This document shows, one piece after another, positions 6,357 to 7,962 of a stretch of 7,962 nt of DNA. Each line of letters begins with the position of its first letter. The first letter of the stretch is position 1. The notes beneath the pieces were generated by a model. It did no database searches, had not been told where the DNA came from, and worked only from the letters and a program-made list of their open reading frames with translations. A program made the position numbers and the translations under genes. The stretch is from positions 1 through 7,962 of the forward strand of contig JAJPIN010000156.1 in NCBI GenBank assembly GCA_021324715.1, written 5' to 3'. The DNA comes from Nitrososphaeria archaeon (GTDB lineage Archaea; Thermoproteota; Nitrososphaeria; Nitrososphaerales; Nitrososphaeraceae).

Positions 6357-6479
6357 CTATGATTCTTTTTTATTTTCTTGGCCTGGCTCCGGTGCTGGCT
6401 CGGGTTCTACGTCACCTGGTTCTTCAGGTTCTGGTTCCACTTGTCCCAATTGCACAAGTATGTCTGTTAATTCTGACAT
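6357..6479 (-). CDS. 40-aa acidic Glu/Pro-rich small protein
   Basis: An ATG at 6479 opens a 40-codon frame ending in TAG at 6357. The product begins MSELTDILVQLGQ, a short amphipathic helix, and continues with Glu-Pro repeats (VEPEPEEPGD, VEPEPAPEPG) to the charged end QENKKES. The protein would be strongly acidic and mostly disordered after residue 14, with no signal peptide. A TATA-like CATAAATACT is centred about 25 nt upstream and a T-tract follows the stop, so it has the same signals as the larger genes here. I do not recognise a named family; it could be a tether or a tail that binds a basic partner. Confidence 0.6.
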   Translation of the reverse strand: MSELTDILVQLGQVEPEPEEPGDVEPEPAPEPGQENKKES

Positions 6480-6498
6480 ATAATAGTGATGTAGTAAA

Positions 6499-6508
6499 AG
6501 TATTTATG
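6499..6508 (-). promoter_or_regulatory. TATA box for the 40-aa acidic protein
   Basis: The minus strand reads CATAAATACT, centred about 25 nt upstream of the ATG at 6479, consistent with a leaderless transcript. Confidence 0.5.
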
Positions 6509-6525
6509 GATTTATTATAATGTAA

Positions 6526-6734
6526 AACGGGGCTGATTTCTGCAAAATAGAAATCGATATAGTTTCTAATAACAGTTTACGGAGGATACACGTCTACTTG
6601 AAAAAGTGAGGACAGATGGTTTTCTCAAATACATTCGTGGCCAAAAATTGAGAAAAATCCCCCCAGAAAATGAAGAAAAAACTAGAGTCAATGAGCTTGG
6701 TAAAATAAGGGTCTTTTCCGATCGGCTCGATTAA
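6526..6734 (+). pseudogene. possible frameshifted remnant of a small gene
   Basis: Two overlapping plus-strand frames look protein-like but lack a proper start. The first (6526-6609) reads NGADFCKIEIDIVSNNSLRR and ends HVYLKK-stop. The second, in another frame, opens after a TAA at 6570 and runs to 6734; from a GTG at 6606 it reads VRTDGFLKYIRGQK and ends GKIRVFSDRLD. A one-base shift near 6590-6605 would join them into about 70 charged residues. No TATA box lies at the leaderless distance from the GTG. It may be a decayed gene or chance; I recognise no family. Confidence 0.25.
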
Positions 6735-6784
6735 TGAAATTTTGTGGATAGATAAGTAAATAATTATTTGACTAGAAAAATTTT

Positions 6785-6819
6785 AATAAAAATATTTTTG
6801 ACTAGGGCAATTGCCTAGT
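6785..6819 (-). terminator. palindromic hairpin plus T-rich tract
   Basis: At 6801-6819, ACTAG-G-GCAATTGC-CTAGT is a near-perfect palindrome with one unpaired G. On the minus strand it starts 8 nt past the stop at 6827 and is followed by CAAAAATATTTTTATT. This resembles an intrinsic terminator for the leftward secreted gene. Confidence 0.55.
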
Positions 6820-6826
6820 TATCTTA

Positions 6827-7267
6827 TTATTCGTTATTTTTGTCAGTTGAGTTGCTACTGGAAGACTTTGACTCTTTTGACGATCCGCTGGATGATTGAC
6901 TTTCCGCTTTAGGCATCAAATCCTTTAATGTTTGACATGATTCCTTTCCTTCTTTCATGGATGAACAAAGTTGTACATCCTGCATTTTGGTATTATTTGG
7001 TACCATTGCTGTTATTGGTATCTTTGTGGGGCTTCCGCCTTCACCCTGTTGAACGGTTACATCAACAGTAATACTCTTATTCTCTTGGCCTTCTTTTGCT
7101 TTCTCTCCACCCTTTGTTTTTAGAGTGAAATTCAGTGGGACCTCAATCTGTGAGGGAGAGGATGACTGGTTTCCTGTTTCCGGTTGTTGTGCTAAACTCA
7201 TCATTGGATAGGCGATAACCAATGAAAGTGCAAAGGTCGCGATCAAAAGTAGTGTTTTCATATTCAT
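6827..7267 (-). CDS. secreted Ser-rich protein of unknown function
   Basis: From ATG 7267 this is 146 aa; ATGs at 7276 (149 aa) and 7261 are in frame. A TATA box at 7289-7298, centred about 27 nt upstream of 7267 and only about 18 nt from 7276, favours 7267. A Sec signal peptide (MKTLLLIATFALSLVIA) is probably cut after SLAQ (about residue 27). The mature part has a beta-rich segment (IEVPLNFTLKT, ITVDVTVQQGEG, KIPITAMVP) with sequons at NQS, NFT, NKS and NNT. Two Cys, in QLCSSMKEGKESCQT, are ten residues apart and could form an extracellular disulfide. The tail is Ser/Lys-rich and disordered (about 122-146). There is no anchor and no recognised family. Confidence 0.85.
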   Translation of the reverse strand: MNMKTLLLIATFALSLVIAYPMMSLAQQPETGNQSSSPSQIEVPLNFTLKTKGGEKAKEGQENKSITVDVTVQQGEGGSPTKIPITAMVPNNTKMQDVQLCSSMKEGKESCQTLKDLMPKAESQSSSGSSKESKSSSSNSTDKNNE

Positions 7268-7284
7268 TAATTGCATCTAGGACT

Positions 7285-7446
7285 TCAAACTTTATATTGG
7301 TTAAACGCAATTTGTTCTGGACTTACAATTGGTGTATGAATATCCGTGTGTTTCAATACGCCATGACCAGTAACACGTAACATCGTCGCTTTTATTGATG
7401 ACACACCAGAACAAACAGTAGGCTCAATGGTTTCCTTCCTCAGTAA
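7285..7446 (-). CDS. possible small unannotated protein without ATG start
   Basis: A minus-strand frame of 53 sense codons opens just after a TAG and ends in TGA at 7285. It reads LLRKETIEPTVCSGVSSIK, continues with ATMLRVTGHGVLKHTDIHTP and ends IVSPEQIAFNQYKV. The balanced composition looks like real protein. Possible starts are GTG at 7404 (39 aa), ATG at 7380 (31 aa), or a non-standard CTG at 7443. The TATA-like block at 7462-7477 is centred about 26 nt upstream of that CTG. The frame's end lies 4 nt short of the TATA box of the next leftward gene. It may be a real small protein or the 3' remnant of a lost gene; no family recognised. Confidence 0.33.
   Translation of the reverse strand, partial: LLRKETIEPTVCSGVSSIKATMLRVTGHGVLKHTDIHTPIVSPEQIAFNQYKV
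7289..7298 (-). promoter_or_regulatory. TATA box for the Ser-rich secreted protein
   Basis: The minus strand reads AATATAAAGT, among the clearest TATA boxes here. Its spacing points to transcription starting at or beside the ATG at 7267. Confidence 0.6.
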
Positions 7447-7461
7447 CTATCGTACGTTCAA

Positions 7462-7477
7462 TTATTTATATAAAATA
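7462..7477. promoter_or_regulatory. orphan TATA-like block
   Basis: TTATTTATATAAAATA is the strongest TATA-like sequence in the right half, but it serves no secure gene. On the minus strand it would start transcription near 7443, at the head of the frame ending at 7285. On the plus strand it would start near 7493, where only a 17-codon GTG frame exists. Confidence 0.4.
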
Positions 7478-7521
7478 AAGATCAATGGGGTGGGAGATTC
7501 TACGAGTCTACCAGAATCGAG

Positions 7522-7557
7522 AAAAAAGCAATTGTCTACATGAACATTTAGAAAAAA
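7522..7557 (-). terminator. two T6 tracts after the right-edge secreted gene
   Basis: On the minus strand, T6 runs at 7557-7552 and 7527-7522 begin 11 nt beyond the stop at 7568. Successive T-tracts are typical of archaeal gene ends. Confidence 0.45.
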
Positions 7558-7567
7558 CGAGAGGAAG

Positions 7568-7921
7568 TTACTTTGCATCTACTTCCTTATACTGCTGCAA
7601 TAATCTTAGCATGTTCAGCGCGATAATAGTCTTTGCTGCTTCTTTTGGATCCATACCCTTTATAACTACTATTTGGTTTTTATCTTCATCTGCAGACATT
7701 TTGGCCAAGAGCGGATGCCTTTCTTTTATGTTTTTACTCAGGGTATCAACATCGATTACTGCCGACAAATTCCCTTTTGTGGCATCTGCCGACATATTAC
7801 CATTTGTCGTATTTCCTTGGGCATGAACCATGTTTACAGGACTTATTACTGCCGCAGTAGCGAGCAGTAAAGCGGCTGTCATAACGAACATTGACGATTT
7901 CGTGATTTTTGAAGTTATCAT
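7568..7921 (-). CDS. small secreted protein of unknown function
   Basis: This 117-aa protein has a long N-terminal signal (basic MITSKITKSS, hydrophobic MFVMTAALLLATAAVIS, probable cleavage after VHA near residue 34). Sequons at NTT, NMS and NLS follow directly. The mature domain of about 80 residues is charged and probably alpha/beta: VIDVDTLSKNIKERHP, then KNQIVVIKGMDPKEAAKTII, then a helix with LNMLRLLQQYKEV. It has no Cys, anchor or recognised catalytic motif. The start at 7921 is supported by a TATA box about 26 nt upstream. The plus-strand frames lying over it are shadows. It is a single-gene unit; I do not recognise the family. Confidence 0.85.
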   Translation of the reverse strand: MITSKITKSSMFVMTAALLLATAAVISPVNMVHAQGNTTNGNMSADATKGNLSAVIDVDTLSKNIKERHPLLAKMSADEDKNQIVVIKGMDPKEAAKTIIALNMLRLLQQYKEVDAK

Positions 7922-7941
7922 ATTTAAATTTAGAATATTAT

Positions 7942-7951
7942 AGTTTTTATA
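7942..7951 (-). promoter_or_regulatory. TATA box for the right-edge secreted protein
   Basis: The minus strand reads TATAAAAACT, centred about 26 nt upstream of the ATG at 7921, consistent with a leaderless mRNA. Confidence 0.6.
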
Positions 7952-7962
7952 TGTTAGACAAA

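Larger units (their letters stand above)
6480..6826. other. 347-nt gap holding a promoter, a possible gene remnant and a terminator
   Basis: The left end carries the minus-strand promoter of the 40-aa protein. A possible broken plus-strand reading frame lies at 6526-6734. The right end, AT-rich, holds two copies of TTTGACTAG (6767-6775 and 6797-6805) and the palindromic terminator of the leftward secreted gene. No RNA gene was recognised. Confidence 0.5.
7268..7567. other. 300-nt gap with a possible unannotated frame and an orphan TATA element
   Basis: This stretch contains the promoter of the secreted gene to the left, a minus-strand open frame at 7285-7446, an AT-rich TATA-like block at 7462-7477 and two A6 runs that end the gene to the right. 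No tRNA was seen. Confidence 0.5.

Noticed and set aside
7485..7870. Plus-strand frames of 113 and 65 codons near the right end
   Set aside because: They lie antisense to the secreted protein at 7568-7921. The ATG at 7485 is only about 16 nt from the TATA-like block, too close for a leaderless start, and the Cys/Phe-rich composition is typical of a shadow frame.

Overview
The window is AT-rich archaeal DNA and best fits a group I.1b ammonia-oxidising archaeon (Nitrososphaerota/Thaumarchaeota), probably close to Nitrosocosmicus. No marker gene proves this. It rests on four things: a DUF6659-like protein at the left edge, several small exported proteins rich in Asn/Ser/Thr sequons, a TATA-like element about 25 nt upstream of many start codons (leaderless mRNAs), and T-tract rather than bacterial-style gene ends.

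Left part (1-2800). A truncated DUF6659-like gene runs leftward off the edge. It is divergent from a two-gene unit: a MinD/ParA-type deviant Walker ATPase (347-1222), then a 503-residue fusion (1267-2778) of a single RecA/KaiC-like P-loop domain, a small CxxC...HxxH zinc-binding segment and a class III nucleotidyl cyclase-like domain. The cyclase part keeps both metal-binding Asp and the transition-state Arg, but lacks the canonical base-recognition residues and the transition-state Asn. This pair is the best candidate for an undescribed system: a positioning or switch ATPase next to an ATP-gated, possibly non-canonical nucleotide-signalling protein.

Middle (2800-4445). A complete zinc-dependent medium-chain alcohol dehydrogenase lies on the minus strand, convergent with the cyclase gene. 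It is followed by 462 bases with no convincing gene.

Right part (4446-7962). Small, mostly exported or unknown proteins sit in single-gene units, each with its own promoter: a 209-aa secreted protein with seven sequons; a 117-aa secreted protein with three perfect 36-bp tandem repeats, each encoding two sequons; a small cytosolic protein of about 73 aa; an unlisted 40-aa Glu/Pro-rich acidic protein on the minus strand; a secreted Ser-rich protein with two Cys; and a 117-aa secreted protein at the right edge. Between them are a possible frameshifted gene remnant (6526-6734) and an unannotated minus-strand frame (7285-7446). No rRNA, tRNA, CRISPR array, transposase or phage gene was seen. The right half looks like a lineage-specific cell-surface/exoprotein region, with no sign of one shared operon.
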